Counted from the stretch's first letter, positions 16,484 to 27,466 are shown. The stretch is DNA of 64,000 bases from Gammaproteobacteria bacterium (GCA_030832095.1 JAURJT010000057.1:50938-114937), one strand, 5' to 3'. A program made the numbers and translations. Notes: generated from the sequence alone by a model not told the origin.

Positions 16484-18069
16484 CTATTCAAACCGCACTG
16501 CTCTCCGTTTCAGATAAAGCCGGCATCGTCGATTTTGCCAAAGCCCTTGCTAAGCGAGGTGTACGACTGCTCTCGACCGGCGGCACGGCAAAATTACTGG
16601 CCCAAGCTGGTTTAACAGTGACCGAAGTGGCACAGCACACGGGCTCGCCTGAAATTCTTGATGGTCGGGTCAAAACTCTGCACCCAAAGATTCATGGTGG
16701 GCTGCTCGCTCGACGCGATAGCGCCGAGCATTTGCAAACCCTCCTAGAACATGGCATTGAGCGTATCGACCTGCTCGTGGTCAATCTGTATCCCTTTCGT
16801 GCGGCCGTTGCCAAGCCTGACTGCAGCTTCGCTGATGCCGTCGAAAACATCGATATTGGCGGGCCCGCGATGTTGCGCGCCGCTGCAAAAAATCACGGCA
16901 CCGAAGCGGGTGGCGTCACCGTCGTCATCGATCCTGCTGATTACCCACGCGTCTTAACAGAAATGGATGCCACGGGCGACACGTCGTTCGGGCTGCGCTT
17001 AGCACTTGCCACCAAAGTGTATGCACACACCAGCGCGTACGATGGCGCGATTGCGGCCTACCTGAGCAGCCTGGTCGCGCCTGAGCCTGCACAAGACGCA
17101 GTCCCCGAGCGCACCACCTGGCCCAATACGCTCACACTACAAGTGCACCAACAGCAAGTGTTGCGCTATGGCGAAAACGCTCAGCAACGCTCGGCCTTTT
17201 ATGTCGACCCAACTTGTCCTGCGGGCCTGCTAGGCAACTTCGTCCAACTGCAGGGCAAAGAGCTGTCGTATAACAATATCGCCGATTCAGACGCTGCCTG
17301 GGATTGTGTACGCAGCTTTGCTGAACCCGCCTGCGTCATCGTCAAACATGCCAATCCATGTGGCGTGGCCGTGGCTGACAAAGCCGTTAACGCCTATCTC
17401 AAAGCCTTTAAAACAGACCCCACCTCAGCGTTTGGCGGCATCATTGCCTTTAATCGCACCGTCAATTTGGCGTGTGCCAAGGCAATCAGCAATCAATTTG
17501 TCGAGGTCTTACTTGCACCCGCCTACGACAAAGCGGCGCTTGAGTTTTTAACCGCCAAGAAAAATGTTCGAGTCTTACAAGTGCCGATGGGTGATGGCCA
17601 AAACGATATCGATGTGAAGCGTGTGGGTGGTGGCTGGTTGGTGCAAACGCCTGACTCGCACACCGTGCAAGCGAGTGATCTGAAGGTAGCCACGCGCAAA
17701 CAACCTACCCCAGCACAGCTGAGCGATTTGCTGTTTGCCTGGAAGGTCGCCAAGTTTGTCAAATCAAACGCCATCGTCTTTTGTGGCGAAGGCATGACTT
17801 TAGGCGTAGGCGCTGGGCAAATGAGCCGCATTGATTCAGCGCGCATCGCCTCAATCAAGGCCGAAAACGCGGGCCTGACCCTCAAAGGTTCGGCAGTTGC
17901 GTCTGATGCGTTCTTTCCGTTTCGTGATGGCTTAGATGTTGTGATTGATGCCGGTGCGACCTGCGTCATCCAACCGGGTGGCAGCATGCGAGATGATGAG
18001 GTCATCGCTGCCGCCAACGAGCGCGGCATCGTGATGATGCTCACTGGCATGCGTCACTTCAGGCATTAA
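16480..18069 (+). CDS. purH: Bifunctional AICAR transformylase/IMP cyclohydrolase
   Basis: The 529-residue enzyme performs the last two steps of IMP synthesis. The N-terminal MGS-like cyclohydrolase domain contains [10 protein letters not shown] (31-40) and [19 protein letters not shown] (58-76). The C-terminal transformylase has the catalytic KHANPCGV near 287-294. The length is normal. Its start overlaps the fis stop, and ruvC follows after 43 bases, giving the betaproteobacterial order fis-purH-ruvC-ruvA. Confidence 0.97.
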   Translation: MTIQTALLSVSDKAGIVDFAKALAKRGVRLLSTGGTAKLLAQAGLTVTEVAQHTGSPEILDGRVKTLHPKIHGGLLARRDSAEHLQTLLEHGIERIDLLVVNLYPFRAAVAKPDCSFADAVENIDIGGPAMLRAAAKNHGTEAGGVTVVIDPADYPRVLTEMDATGDTSFGLRLALATKVYAHTSAYDGAIAAYLSSLVAPEPAQDAVPERTTWPNTLTLQVHQQQVLRYGENAQQRSAFYVDPTCPAGLLGNFVQLQGKELSYNNIADSDAAWDCVRSFAEPACVIVKHANPCGVAVADKAVNAYLKAFKTDPTSAFGGIIAFNRTVNLACAKAISNQFVEVLLAPAYDKAALEFLTAKKNVRVLQVPMGDGQNDIDVKRVGGGWLVQTPDSHTVQASDLKVATRKQPTPAQLSDLLFAWKVAKFVKSNAIVFCGEGMTLGVGAGQMSRIDSARIASIKAENAGLTLKGSAVASDAFFPFRDGLDVVIDAGATCVIQPGGSMRDDEVIAAANERGIVMMLTGMRHFRH

Positions 18070-18112
18070 ATCGCTCACTGATGAAAGCTCAACGCCCTGT
18101 GTGCAAAAGCGT

Positions 18113-18664
18113 ATGCGCATCCTAGGCGTTGACCCAGGCTTGCGCCGCACGGGATTTGGCGTGATTGATTTGGTTGGCTCGCGTCTGACCTATGTCGCGA
18201 GTGGTACGATCGTCGTACCCACCGACATCACTCTACCTCTGAGACTTAAAGTGATTCTCGACAACCTACGCCAGGTCGTTGAAGACACACAACCGGATGT
18301 GGCTGCCCTAGAGATTGTGTTCATGAATACCAATCCAGCAACTACCTTGTTGCTTGGTCAAGCCCGTGGGGCAGCACTTTGCGCGCTAGCAGACCGAGAT
18401 TTAGCCGTGTTTGAGTACAGCGCTCTACAAATTAAAAAATCAGTGGTGGGGGCTGGGCGCGCCGCGAAAGAACAAGTACAGATGATGGTGCAGCGCCTGT
18501 TATCGCTCGATGGTGTACCCGCACCTGATTCCGCTGACGCGCTCGCTTGCGCGATCTGCCACGCACACGTCAGCCCTTTAGCTGAAAAACTCGGTGTGAC
18601 CAGCTATCAGCAGCGCACCGCACGTGGCCGTACCCGCGTGCGTGGCGGCCGACTACTGGGCTAA
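18113..18664 (+). CDS. ruvC: Holliday junction resolvase RuvC
   Basis: The 183-residue endonuclease resolves Holliday junctions with RuvAB. All four acidic catalytic residues are visible: D7 (MRILGVDPG), E67 (ALEIVF), D139 and D142 (DSADALA). The ATG at 18113 gives the standard N-terminus MRILGVDPG; the GTG at 18101 would add four residues. ruvA follows 14 bases downstream, but ruvB is about 4.4 kb away beyond four opposite-strand genes. Confidence 0.96.
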   Translation: MRILGVDPGLRRTGFGVIDLVGSRLTYVASGTIVVPTDITLPLRLKVILDNLRQVVEDTQPDVAALEIVFMNTNPATTLLLGQARGAALCALADRDLAVFEYSALQIKKSVVGAGRAAKEQVQMMVQRLLSLDGVPAPDSADALACAICHAHVSPLAEKLGVTSYQQRTARGRTRVRGGRLLG

Positions 18665-18678
18665 CTCAAGGAACAATC

Positions 18679-19251
18679 ATGATCGGTCGCCTCACAGGTA
18701 CCTTATACGAAAAAATGCCACCACGCATCGGTTTAGATGTGCAGGGGGTTGGCTACGAAATTGATGTCTCAATGACAACGTTTTATGCGCTGCCAGAACT
18801 TGGCGCGCAGGTCACAATCCTGACGCACCTGACCGTTCGCGAAGATGCACATATTCTGTTTGGGTTCTCAAGCGCACAAGAGCGTGCGGCGTTTCGCGAG
18901 CTCGTAAAAGTAAGCGGCATTGGCGCACGCACGGCACTCGCGGTGTTATCGGGTATGTCGGTGGCGGATCTGGCTCAAGCCATCACCCTACAAGAGCCCG
19001 CTCGCCTGACCCGCATCCCCGGTATTGGTACTAAAACAGCTCAGCGGCTGCTGCTTGAAATGAAAGGCAAACTCGGCGCCGACTTAGGCGCTACGCCGAG
19101 CGTCTCGGCGGGAAATCAAACAGACGTGCTACACGCTTTGACCGCGTTAGGCTACTCAGAGCGTGAGTCACTCACCGCACTAAAAACGCTTCCAGAGGGC
19201 GTGAGCGTGTCTGATGGCATCAGACTCGCGCTAAAGAGCTTGTCGCGCTAA
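18679..19251 (+). CDS. ruvA: Holliday junction branch-migration protein RuvA
   Basis: The 190-residue protein forms the tetramer that holds the four-way junction. It shows the OB-fold N-terminus ([12 protein letters not shown]), the two helix-hairpin-helix motifs ([15 protein letters not shown] and [13 protein letters not shown]) and the C-terminal RuvB-binding domain ([13 protein letters not shown]). Length and motifs are normal. It ends the plus-strand dusB-to-ruvA run and converges with a Bug receptor gene. Confidence 0.96.
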   Translation: MIGRLTGTLYEKMPPRIGLDVQGVGYEIDVSMTTFYALPELGAQVTILTHLTVREDAHILFGFSSAQERAAFRELVKVSGIGARTALAVLSGMSVADLAQAITLQEPARLTRIPGIGTKTAQRLLLEMKGKLGADLGATPSVSAGNQTDVLHALTALGYSERESLTALKTLPEGVSVSDGIRLALKSLSR

Positions 19252-19311
19252 GTAGAAACAAATCGTACCTAGCCGACTTTAGCGCGCGCAGCGCACTTGA
19301 CCTCTGCGTCG

Positions 19312-20307
19312 CTAATCCACACGTGCGCCTGACAGCTTCACTGCTTCGGCCCAATTTTTGACTTCAGCATCAATCACCTTCTGAAATTCAGCGGGCGAAC
19401 TGTTGTTAATTTCTCCACCCATTTCAAGCAAGCGTTGTTGCATCCCAGGATCTGCCACGATGCCACGAACGGTTTGATAGATTTTTTGTCGTAACTCTGT
19501 CGTCATCGAAGCCGGGCCAAATAAACCAAACCAAGTTGCGGCATTAAAGCCGGGCATTCCGGCTTCGGTCATCGTTGGCACGCTCGCCAGCGCGTCAACC
19601 CGCGTCGGATGCGCCAAAGCGATCGCACGCAACTTACCTGACTTGATGTACGGCAACGCTGCAGACAACGTCACAAACGCCACCTGCACCTGCCCTCCGA
19701 TCAAATCTGTCAACATCGGTGGATCACCTTTGTAAGGCACATGCACGAAAGGCACCCCCGTCTTCGCTTTGAAGAGTTCGCCCGTCAGATGCTGCGGGGT
19801 GCCATTGCCCGTCGATGCCATCGACAAGCCATTTTTTTGCGCCTTTGCGTAAGCCACTAATTCGGGCACCGTAGTGACCGGTAAGGCCGGCGTCGTCACT
19901 AACACCAGCGGGATAGTTGAGACCAGAGTGATCGGTGCAAAGTCTTTAATTGGGTCGTAGTTAAGTTTTTTATACAGACTGGCACTAATCGTGTGAGCTG
20001 CAGTCGTCATGAACAGTGTATAGCCATCACCAGGCGCACGTGAAAAGGCCTCAGCTGCTACGGTCGTACCTGCCCCTGGGCGGTTGGTCACCACGACCTG
20101 CTGCTTCCACACTGTTGGTAATTTTTCAGCAATCAGCCGAGCTATCACATCGGTCGCACCGCCAGCAGGGTAAGGCACAACAATCGTAACGGCTTTTTCT
20201 GGAAACTCAGCCGCGTAGGTGTTGGTCAAGCTGCCTAAACCCAACACTGAGGCCAGCAACAAACCAAAGGTGGTTTGAATCGTTTTTTTAATAAATATAT
20301 GTTTCAT
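19312..20307 (-). CDS. Bug-family tripartite tricarboxylate transporter receptor
   Basis: The 331-residue periplasmic solute receptor has a signal peptide (hydrophobic core 12-28, ending TYAA) followed by FPEKAVTIVVPYPAGGATDV, the hallmark of the Bug (TctC-like) family. VPYKGDPPMLTDLIGGQV near 190-208 is the second family motif. Bug proteins bind carboxylates or amides, and most of the large paralogous set lack adjacent TctAB membrane genes, as here. The ligand is unknown. It lies downstream of an epimerase gene on the same strand, possibly co-transcribed. Confidence 0.92.
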   Translation of the reverse strand: MKHIFIKKTIQTTFGLLLASVLGLGSLTNTYAAEFPEKAVTIVVPYPAGGATDVIARLIAEKLPTVWKQQVVVTNRPGAGTTVAAEAFSRAPGDGYTLFMTTAAHTISASLYKKLNYDPIKDFAPITLVSTIPLVLVTTPALPVTTVPELVAYAKAQKNGLSMASTGNGTPQHLTGELFKAKTGVPFVHVPYKGDPPMLTDLIGGQVQVAFVTLSAALPYIKSGKLRAIALAHPTRVDALASVPTMTEAGMPGFNAATWFGLFGPASMTTELRQKIYQTVRGIVADPGMQQRLLEMGGEINNSSPAEFQKVIDAEVKNWAEAVKLSGARVD

Positions 20308-20388
20308 CGTCTGCTCTTTTGCCTAAGGGATTGTCTCTGCGACTGAATCAATCTTCTCTCGTCGCCGTCTTGGATTTGACCTTTTGCC

Positions 20389-21408
20389 TTATTTGTTCTG
20401 TTGTTCAAGCCACGCTAATAGGCGAGTCACACCCTCTTTCATGGTGACGACAGGTTTCCAGCCAATCACCTCGCCGGCTTTATCATGCGGGATATGAAAG
20501 GCCCCACCTGAGGTTAAGCGAACTTTTCCCGGAGGATCTGGACGAATCTCTGGTTTAAGCGAGCTTTTGCAATACTCAAGTACTAATTGGACGAGCTCGC
20601 CTGTCGTGATGGGAGCTGGGCCAGACACGTTGACCGCCACATCGGTCGCAGTACTTTGCAAGGCTGCCATGTTGGCACGGGCAACGTCTGACACATGCAC
20701 AAAGTGCTTGGTATCGGTACCATCACCTGGCAAGACAGGCGCCTGACCCTTGCGCACAAGGTCGTAGGTTTCCATGATGTAAAGCGAGTTGGCAGCGCGG
20801 TAGTGTTGGCGCTCGCCATACACGGTTGAATAACGCAAGACCACGTAATCCTGACCTGCGCTTTGATGATAGTGGCGACACAATTGCTCGCCCATGATTT
20901 TTGAAGCGCCGTACAAAATCGCGGCGGGCGGCGCACCGACAGAATAAAAGGGGGTCTCTTCGTGCAAGGCACCCTTGATGCCCGTCCCATAGCCATACAC
21001 CGCATTCGACGACGCGAAGATGATTTTTTTAACTTGATTGACGCGGCACGCTTCAAGCATGTTTTGTGCGCCACGAATATTGACATCGACCGCTTGCCAG
21101 GGCGTTTGCGAAAACCCCAGCGTCATGTAGGCGGCCAGATGCACCACGCCGTCTACGCCTTTGGTCGCATCTAACAACTCAGGCAAACGCATTAAATCTG
21201 CACGCACGATTTTGATACGCGGATCATTTTGCAAGTGGGCAATGGCATCCATTGAGCCAAAAGAAAAATTATCGAGTAGTAGAACTTCGCGAGCGCCTTC
21301 TTTGAGCAACAAATCAGCAGTATGTGAACCCACTAGGCTAGCAGCCCCAGCGATCAGAATACGTGATTCTTTAATATTTAAAGCTTTACCTTGTTTAACC
21401 GTTGCCAT
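20389..21408 (-). CDS. NAD-dependent epimerase/dehydratase (extended SDR)
   Basis: The 339-residue extended short-chain dehydrogenase has a Rossmann motif ILIAGAASLVGSH (residues 17-29), the catalytic set S134 (FASSNAVYG), Y166 and K170 (YGASK), and a hydrophobic substrate half. It resembles UDP-glucose 4-epimerase-like proteins, but the nucleotide-sugar residues are not clear and the family also acts on other substrates. I chose the ATG at 21408; the longer frame to 21501 adds an unconserved, basic N-terminus. The gene lies just upstream of a Bug receptor. Confidence 0.82.
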   Translation of the reverse strand: MATVKQGKALNIKESRILIAGAASLVGSHTADLLLKEGAREVLLLDNFSFGSMDAIAHLQNDPRIKIVRADLMRLPELLDATKGVDGVVHLAAYMTLGFSQTPWQAVDVNIRGAQNMLEACRVNQVKKIIFASSNAVYGYGTGIKGALHEETPFYSVGAPPAAILYGASKIMGEQLCRHYHQSAGQDYVVLRYSTVYGERQHYRAANSLYIMETYDLVRKGQAPVLPGDGTDTKHFVHVSDVARANMAALQSTATDVAVNVSGPAPITTGELVQLVLEYCKSSLKPEIRPDPPGKVRLTSGGAFHIPHDKAGEVIGWKPVVTMKEGVTRLLAWLEQQNK

Positions 21409-21574
21409 GTTTGTAGTGTCTCGTTTTGTGATGAAGTGTTTTTTTGTAATGGTACTCAAAGGGGTACCACCACCGCAAACTCTTTTACTCTTCTGGGCCA
21501 ATTGCAGCCGTTCAACCCACTTGAGCGCTTCCCTTTTTGCTGCTCAGTGAACGCCCTCTCAGTATTTTGCTTCA

Positions 21575-21650
21575 CGTCACCGGCTTCAACTCGGTAATTC
21601 GCGTCACATCGCAGGCTTCAACTCAGTACTTCGTGTCACGTCGCAGGCTT
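21575..21650. repeat. Tandem ~32-bp repeat overlapping a gene end
   Basis: Units at about 21575-21601 (five bases shorter), 21602-21633 and a partial one from 21634 share CGTCAC, GGCTTCAACTC, GTA and TTCG. The third unit runs into the last codons of the minus-strand NDUFA9-like gene, whose stop is at 21636-21638. The rest of the roughly 230-base gap to the epimerase gene shows nothing else. Confidence 0.6.
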
Positions 21651-22556
21651 TAAATAAATTGGCGCAACAGACTCAAGCGGCGTTGCCACCAAATTCAAAT
21701 CAGCAGACATCGGTTCGGTGCCCACGTTATCCACCGATAACGACAGTAAATTATCGCGTGATAGCAGCGGCTCGCCCGGCATGCATTCAAACACTCTGGC
21801 TTGCAGGCGCCCAAGCGACATCGGCAACTCAACGACCACGCGGGGATGACCGCTCCAGAGGGCCGCTAGCTTGACCAACTCGCCAAGCGAGTAAGTGCGG
21901 GGGCCAGCCAAGTCGTACGTATGATTAGCTGCTGCGGGTAAGGTCAAGACGTTCATCACTGCACTTGCCACATCCCCCACATACACGGGTTGCATTTTTG
22001 CGCTGGCGCCCGCGATAGGCAGCACAAACAAGAAACGCGCCAGCTGCGCAAACATGTTCATAAATTTATCTTCAGGCCCAAACACGACCGAAGGCCTAAA
22101 AATCGTGAAATCGCCCACCCCTTGGGTGGCGTAGATATTGCGGATCGCTTGTTCGCCAGCTGCCTTCGAACGTAAATAGCCGCTTGGGCCTTGCAAATCA
22201 GCACCCAAGGCACTGAGATGAATAAACCGTTTCACCTGATGCGTGCGGCACGCCTGTGCGATGCGGCGGGGCAATTGCACATGCGCGCGATCAAAGTCGA
22301 CCCCATAAGGCTGCCCCTCGCGGCTGTGCAAAATACCGACGAAATTCATCACGATGTCGCACCCCGCCACCAGGCGCTCTAGCGTGGCATCGTCGTGAAT
22401 ATCGGCCTGCATCACCGTGACCGTCGGGTGCACCAACAATTCGCGACCATGCTGAAACTGACGGGTCGGTACATGGACAACATGCCCCTGCGCCACCAAG
22501 CGGCCAACCACTTGCCGCCCAATAAACCCTGCCCCACCAATTGCCAGAATGCGCAT
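21636..22556 (-). CDS. NDUFA9-like NAD(P)-binding protein (atypical SDR)
   Basis: This 306-residue atypical short-chain dehydrogenase starts MRILAIGGAGFIGRQVV, a perfect nucleotide-binding loop, and continues with CDIVMNFVGIL, as in complex I NDUFA9-related proteins. The internal YLRSKAAGEQAI (YxxxK) fits the extended SDR fold. In bacteria these proteins are annotated as complex I-type NAD(P)H-binding proteins or sugar epimerases, with no proven role. The ATG at 22556 gives the standard N-terminus. The 3' end lies in a tandem repeat. It follows the threonine dehydratase-like gene by 17 bases. Confidence 0.85.
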   Translation of the reverse strand: MRILAIGGAGFIGRQVVGRLVAQGHVVHVPTRQFQHGRELLVHPTVTVMQADIHDDATLERLVAGCDIVMNFVGILHSREGQPYGVDFDRAHVQLPRRIAQACRTHQVKRFIHLSALGADLQGPSGYLRSKAAGEQAIRNIYATQGVGDFTIFRPSVVFGPEDKFMNMFAQLARFLFVLPIAGASAKMQPVYVGDVASAVMNVLTLPAAANHTYDLAGPRTYSLGELVKLAALWSGHPRVVVELPMSLGRLQARVFECMPGEPLLSRDNLLSLSVDNVGTEPMSADLNLVATPLESVAPIYLKPAT

Positions 22557-22573
22557 ACAACCCCCAAAGAGAC

Positions 22574-23545
22574 TCAAGCCTGCGTGATAAAACTCGCGTA
22601 GGATTTTAAGTCTACATTACCACCACTCAAGATCACGCCCACTCGTGCACCAGGCGGTACGGCGAGCGCCCCGTGCATCACGGCTGCGGCAGCTAAGCAG
22701 CCGGTCGGCTCAACGATGATTTTCATCCTTTCGCCAAAGAATTTCATCGTGTCAACGAGTTGTGGGTCGGTGACGGTCAAAATATCAGTGACTTTTTGTT
22801 GGATGACGCCAAAGGTCAGCTTGCCCAAGTACAGCGTCAAGGCGCCATCGGCAATCGAGCGCGGGGGCTCGATGCGTACGACCTCGCCTTTACGAAACGA
22901 TTGCTGACCATCATTACCCGCTTCGGGCTCAACACCATAGACCTTGCACTTCGGGCTCAAAGCAGCGGCAGACAAGGCACTACCCGCCAGCAAACCGCCG
23001 CCGCCCAGACAGACCAGCAAATAATCTAACTCACCTACGTCTTCAAACAGCTCTTTTGCCGCAGTGCCCTGGCCGGCGATGACATGAAGATGATCGTACG
23101 GCGGGATAATCACCATACCCGTTTTTTGCTGAAGCGCGCGTGCAACGTCTTCACGGTCTTCTTGATAACGATCATAGCTAACCACTGTGGCACCGTAGCC
23201 CTCAGTCGCAGCCTTTTTAGCCACAGGGGCATCGTGCGGCATGATGATGGTGGTTGCGACACCTAATAACCTGCCTGCTAGGGCAATCGCCTGCGCATGA
23301 TTGCCAGACGAATAGGTCAAGACCCCGGCGTGGCGCTGCTCGGGCGACAAGTTCGCAATCGCGTTGTAGCCACCTCTGAATTTAAAGGCGCCCATGCGCT
23401 GCAGGTTTTCGCACTTAAAGAACAGCTTTGCACCAGTCAGACGATCTGCTGTGTCTGAGGTCATCACGGGGGTACGGTGCGCCACACCCTTGAGGGTGGC
23501 CGCAGCACGAGCAACATCATCATAAGTAGGCAAAACAAGCGACAT
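22574..23545 (-). CDS. Threonine/serine dehydratase-like PLP enzyme
   Basis: The 323-residue fold-type II PLP enzyme has the Schiff-base lysine K55 in GAFKFRGGYN, the substrate loop SSGNHAQA (79-86) and the phosphate-binding GGGGLLAGS (179-187). The length without a C-terminal ACT domain matches catabolic threonine dehydratase, serine racemase or threo-3-hydroxyaspartate ammonia-lyase rather than biosynthetic IlvA. The reaction is probably deamination of threonine or serine to an oxo acid. I chose the ATG at 23545, because the longer frame overlaps the ruvB leader. It is divergent from ruvB, sharing about 100 bases. Confidence 0.85.
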   Translation of the reverse strand: MSLVLPTYDDVARAAATLKGVAHRTPVMTSDTADRLTGAKLFFKCENLQRMGAFKFRGGYNAIANLSPEQRHAGVLTYSSGNHAQAIALAGRLLGVATTIIMPHDAPVAKKAATEGYGATVVSYDRYQEDREDVARALQQKTGMVIIPPYDHLHVIAGQGTAAKELFEDVGELDYLLVCLGGGGLLAGSALSAAALSPKCKVYGVEPEAGNDGQQSFRKGEVVRIEPPRSIADGALTLYLGKLTFGVIQQKVTDILTVTDPQLVDTMKFFGERMKIIVEPTGCLAAAAVMHGALAVPPGARVGVILSGGNVDLKSYASFITQA

Positions 23546-23644
23546 GAGTTTTCTCTGAAATAGGGGATCAACGTGAGGGATAGTGTACGATTGTCTAAGC
23601 GATTTTGCGCCAGCTGCAATTCTGATACCAAAGATCATACTTTC

Positions 23645-24709
23645 ATGGCTATACAGTCCGATTCTTTAAACTCTCGTGCCGAGCCAACCCGTTTGGTCAC
23701 CCCTCAGGCGACCTCGCCCAATGAAGAATCCATCGAGCGCGCCTTGCGCCCCCGCGCGCTCGAAGAGTACGTCGGCCAGCAGCGGGTGCGCGAGCAACTA
23801 CAGATCTTCATCTCAGCCGCCCGCAACCGCCAAGAGTCGCTCGATCATGTCCTGCTCTTTGGCCCTCCAGGCTTAGGCAAAACGACGCTGGCCCACATCA
23901 TTGCCCACGAAATGGGTGTCAATTTGCGACAAACTTCGGGGCCCGTCCTTGAGCGACCGGGTGATCTGGCAGCCTTACTGACCAACCTTGAACGTAACGA
24001 CGTGTTGTTTATCGATGAGATCCATCGTTTATCACCCGTCGTCGAAGAGATCCTCTACCCCGCGCTTGAGGATTTTCAGATTGATATTTTGATTGGTGAA
24101 GGCCCTGCTGCACGCAGCGTCAAACTTGATTTACAGCCCTTTACGCTTGTTGGTGCCACCACGCGTGCCGGGATGCTGACCAACCCGCTACGCGATCGCT
24201 TTGGGATTGTGTCGCGTCTAGAGTTTTATACACCCGACGAACTCACCCGCATCGCCACTCGCAGCGCAGGTTTGCTGCAAGTGCCCATCACCCCAGAGGG
24301 CGCCTCAGAAGTTGCCCGTCGCGCGCGTGGCACACCGCGTATCGCGAATCGGTTGCTGCGCCGCGTGCGCGACTACGCGCAAGTCAAAGCCAATGGCACC
24401 ATTGATGATGCCGTCGCCAAGGCCGCGCTATCGATGCTTGAAGTCGACCCGCAGGGCTTAGACTTAATGGATCGCAAGCTGCTTGAAGCCATCATTCATA
24501 AATTTGACGGCGGCCCCGTTGGGGTGGATAGCTTAGCGGCAGCGATCGGCGAAGAGCGCGACACCATCGAAGACGTGATCGAACCTTATCTGATTCAGCA
24601 TGGTTATTTACAACGTACGTCGCGCGGCCGCATGGCCACGCAAACCACCTGGCGCCATTTGGGCTTAAAGCCACCTAGTACGACAGCAGACGGAAAGCTT
24701 TTTGAGTGA
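23645..24709 (+). CDS. ruvB: Holliday junction branch-migration ATPase RuvB
   Basis: The 354-residue AAA+ motor drives branch migration with RuvA. Walker [10 protein letters not shown] is at 73-81, Walker B with DEIH at 124-127, sensor [18 protein letters not shown] follows, and the C-terminal winged-helix ends GRMATQTTW. The ATG at 23645 fits the family length. Unusually, ruvB is not next to ruvA: four minus-strand genes lie between, so it must have its own promoter. It converges on recQ. Confidence 0.96.
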   Translation: MAIQSDSLNSRAEPTRLVTPQATSPNEESIERALRPRALEEYVGQQRVREQLQIFISAARNRQESLDHVLLFGPPGLGKTTLAHIIAHEMGVNLRQTSGPVLERPGDLAALLTNLERNDVLFIDEIHRLSPVVEEILYPALEDFQIDILIGEGPAARSVKLDLQPFTLVGATTRAGMLTNPLRDRFGIVSRLEFYTPDELTRIATRSAGLLQVPITPEGASEVARRARGTPRIANRLLRRVRDYAQVKANGTIDDAVAKAALSMLEVDPQGLDLMDRKLLEAIIHKFDGGPVGVDSLAAAIGEERDTIEDVIEPYLIQHGYLQRTSRGRMATQTTWRHLGLKPPSTTADGKLFE

Positions 24710-24780
24710 CGACGACTCGCTGACGGGCGGGCGATGCGCACAATGACTCGTGCGTCAATACCGCGCGCTGTCATCTCAAA

Positions 24781-26643
24781 TCAATTCGCGTCTTCAAACT
24801 CAGCAATACACCCCAAAATCGATTCGCCGTAAGACTCAAGTTTTTTTGCGCCTACGCCGTTGACGTGCGAAAGCGCCTCAAGGCTGTCGGGACGAGCAAG
24901 CGCAATCTCACGCAGGCTAGCATCATGAAAAATCACATAAGCAGGCACACCGTGGCTGCGGGCAATGCCAGCACGCCAACTGCGTAGAGCTTCAAAAATC
25001 GGCTGCGCGGCAAGCGGCAGATCAGATTGCGAGGCTTTACTGCGGGGTGTGGTACCTGCGCGCCCCGAGCGCTCGGTCGTACGCTCAGCTTCGCGACGCA
25101 GCAACAAGGTGCGCTCGCCCTTTAACACTGCCCGACTTTGATCGGTGAGCGCGAGAGTGCCGTAGCCCTCTTGATCGACCATCAGCAAACTGTGCGCCAA
25201 CAACTGCCGCAAGACACTGCGCCAGGCTTGTTCAGACAGGTCTTGACCAATCCCAAACACCGTCAACGAACCGTGACCGTGCTCAAGGACACGCGGCGTT
25301 TGTTTGCCGCGCAAAATATCAATCAAATGACCAGCCCCATAGCGTTGGCCGCGCTCTTTCCAGAGCCGATAAATGGTGGACAACATTTTTTGAGCAGCCA
25401 CCGTGCCATCCCACGCCTCGGGAGGCACCAAACAATTGTCGCAATTGCCGCAGGCCGACATGGTTTGGCCAAAATATTGCAACAGTCGCTGGCGACGACA
25501 CGAAATGGTTTCGCATAAACCAAGCATGGCATCCAATTGCGATCCTAGCCGGCGCCTGAACGAATCATCGCCACTTGATTCATCGATCATACGGCGTTGC
25601 TGCACCACATCTTGCAGCCCATAGGCCAGCCATGCGGTCGCAGGCATTCCATCACGCCCGGCCCGACCGGTTTCCTGGTAATAGCCCTCAACCGACTTGG
25701 GCATATCAATGTGCGCCACAAAACGCACATCGGGCTTGTCAATCCCCATCCCAAACGCAATTGTCGCGACCATCACGATGCCGTCTTCGCGTAGAAATCT
25801 AGATTGATTTTTGGCACGCACCGCGGGCCCTAATCCAGCGTGGTAAGGCAAGGCCTCAATGCCCTGAGCACACAAAAACTCAGCCGTCTCATCAACCTTA
25901 TTGCGCGACAAGCAATACACAATGCCCGCATCGCCGGCATGCTCTTGTCGCAACAATTGCAGTAGCTGCTTACGCACCTCTTGCTTTTCGACGATGTGAT
26001 AGCGAATATTGGGCCGATCAAAGCTCGCCACAAAATGGCGCGCCTCGCCTAAGGCAAGGCGTTCTGCGATTTCGGTACGGGTGACATCCGTCGCCGTGGC
26101 GGTGAGTGCAATCCGCGGCACGTTTGGCCAGCGCTCGTGCAACATCGACAAGCCAAGATATTCTGGCCTGAAATCATGCCCCCACTGCGAGACGCAATGC
26201 GCCTCGTCAATCGCAAACAGGGCCAATTTACCGCGCGCGAGCAACTGCAGGCAGCGCTCAGTCAGCAAACGCTCGGGTGCCACGTACAACAGATCAAGTT
26301 CGCCGGCCAAAAAAGCCTGCTCAACCTCGCGCGAATCTTGCCAATCTTGGGTAGAGTTTAAAAAAGCTGCCCGAACGCCAAGTTCTTTGAGCGCATCAAC
26401 TTGATCCTGCATTAAGGCAATTAAGGGCGAAATCACAATCCCGACACCCGAACGCACAAGCGCAGGCACTTGATAACAAAGGGATTTTCCGGCGCCGGTG
26501 GGCATCAACACCAAGGCGTCACCACCGTCGATGACATGCTCGACAATTGCCTGCTGGTCGCCGCGAAACGACTCATAGCCAAACACCGTTGCCAGCACCC
26601 GTGAGGCACCAGATTCGGCTTTTGCATCAATCGTCATTGTCAT
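24781..26643 (-). CDS. recQ: ATP-dependent DNA helicase RecQ
   Basis: The 620-residue 3'-5' helicase acts in recombination and fork repair. Walker A MPTGAGKS is at 47-54, followed by [14 protein letters not shown]; the RecQ zinc cluster includes CETISC and CGNCDNC; and a C-terminal HRDC domain (about 535-615) ends with [14 protein letters not shown]. The ATG at 26643 was chosen, with the next ATG at 26637 as alternative. The gene is divergent from the ompR-like regulator over about 106 bases. Confidence 0.95.
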   Translation of the reverse strand: MTMTIDAKAESGASRVLATVFGYESFRGDQQAIVEHVIDGGDALVLMPTGAGKSLCYQVPALVRSGVGIVISPLIALMQDQVDALKELGVRAAFLNSTQDWQDSREVEQAFLAGELDLLYVAPERLLTERCLQLLARGKLALFAIDEAHCVSQWGHDFRPEYLGLSMLHERWPNVPRIALTATATDVTRTEIAERLALGEARHFVASFDRPNIRYHIVEKQEVRKQLLQLLRQEHAGDAGIVYCLSRNKVDETAEFLCAQGIEALPYHAGLGPAVRAKNQSRFLREDGIVMVATIAFGMGIDKPDVRFVAHIDMPKSVEGYYQETGRAGRDGMPATAWLAYGLQDVVQQRRMIDESSGDDSFRRRLGSQLDAMLGLCETISCRRQRLLQYFGQTMSACGNCDNCLVPPEAWDGTVAAQKMLSTIYRLWKERGQRYGAGHLIDILRGKQTPRVLEHGHGSLTVFGIGQDLSEQAWRSVLRQLLAHSLLMVDQEGYGTLALTDQSRAVLKGERTLLLRREAERTTERSGRAGTTPRSKASQSDLPLAAQPIFEALRSWRAGIARSHGVPAYVIFHDASLREIALARPDSLEALSHVNGVGAKKLESYGESILGCIAEFEDAN

Positions 26644-26749
26644 ATCGGTATTGTAGGGGATTCGCTCAGGTTGCACGCACCCATAAAAGATCATTTCAAT
26701 TGATTTCAGGCTGCTTGCTCAAACCCACGCCGCGTTGCACACTCTTGTT

Positions 26750-27466
26750 ATGGATTCTCGAACTGGCACTGAACCGCGCATCAAGATTTTAGTGGTAGAT
26801 GACGACCCTGCTCTGCGTCAACTACTCGCTGACTATCTCAACAAGCATGGCTTTGACACCCTGCTCACGCCAGACGCGACCGATCTCGCAGCGCGTATCG
26901 TACGCTTTGCCCCCGAACTGATCGTGCTTGACCGCATGATGCCTGGGGGCGACGGCGCTGAGGCGTGCCGCGCTCTGCGATCGCAGGGCGAAGACATCCC
27001 CGTCATTCTGTTAACCGCGCGCGACGAATCCGTTGACCGTATTATCGGCCTTGAGGCAGGCGCCGATGACTATGTTGGCAAGCCGTTTGATCCACGCGAA
27101 TTACTTGCCCGCATTCAAGCCGTGCTGCGTCGCAAGCGCGGCGCCTCGGCACTGACCAAACATGCGCCGGTGCAGTTTGGTGCCTTTACGTTTGATCCAG
27201 TGATGCGCCAACTGCTGCGCGGCCTTGAAGTCGTCAAGCTGACCGGAGGTGAAATCAACCTGCTTGAAGCCTTAATTCGCAACCCGGGCAAACCGCTTTC
27301 ACGTGAACGACTACTGACACTGGCTCGCGATGACGAATCTGGTGAACGCAATGACCGAGCCATCGACATTGCCATTTTGCGCCTGCGTCGTGCCCTTGAA
27401 GACGACCCCAAACAGCCTCGCTGGATACAAACGGTCTGGGGTACCGGCTATCGCTTTTCGCCGTGA
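26750..27466 (+). CDS. OmpR-like response regulator
   Basis: The 238-residue regulator has an N-terminal receiver domain (acidic pocket D17-D19, phospho-acceptor D61 in VLDRMMPGGDG, conserved T and K in LLTARD and GKPFDP) and a C-terminal winged helix ending WIQTVWGTGYRF. The ATG at 26750 starts a normal N-terminus. It overlaps the kinase gene by four bases, so the two are translationally coupled. Similarity points to the OmpR/EnvZ pair, which senses osmotic or envelope state, but targets in this organism are not shown. Confidence 0.9.
   Translation: MDSRTGTEPRIKILVVDDDPALRQLLADYLNKHGFDTLLTPDATDLAARIVRFAPELIVLDRMMPGGDGAEACRALRSQGEDIPVILLTARDESVDRIIGLEAGADDYVGKPFDPRELLARIQAVLRRKRGASALTKHAPVQFGAFTFDPVMRQLLRGLEVVKLTGGEINLLEALIRNPGKPLSRERLLTLARDDESGERNDRAIDIAILRLRRALEDDPKQPRWIQTVWGTGYRFSP

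Noticed and set aside
20583..21086. Long minus-strand frame of 167 codons inside the epimerase gene
   Set aside because: It lies wholly in another frame of the well-supported epimerase gene and shows no family pattern.
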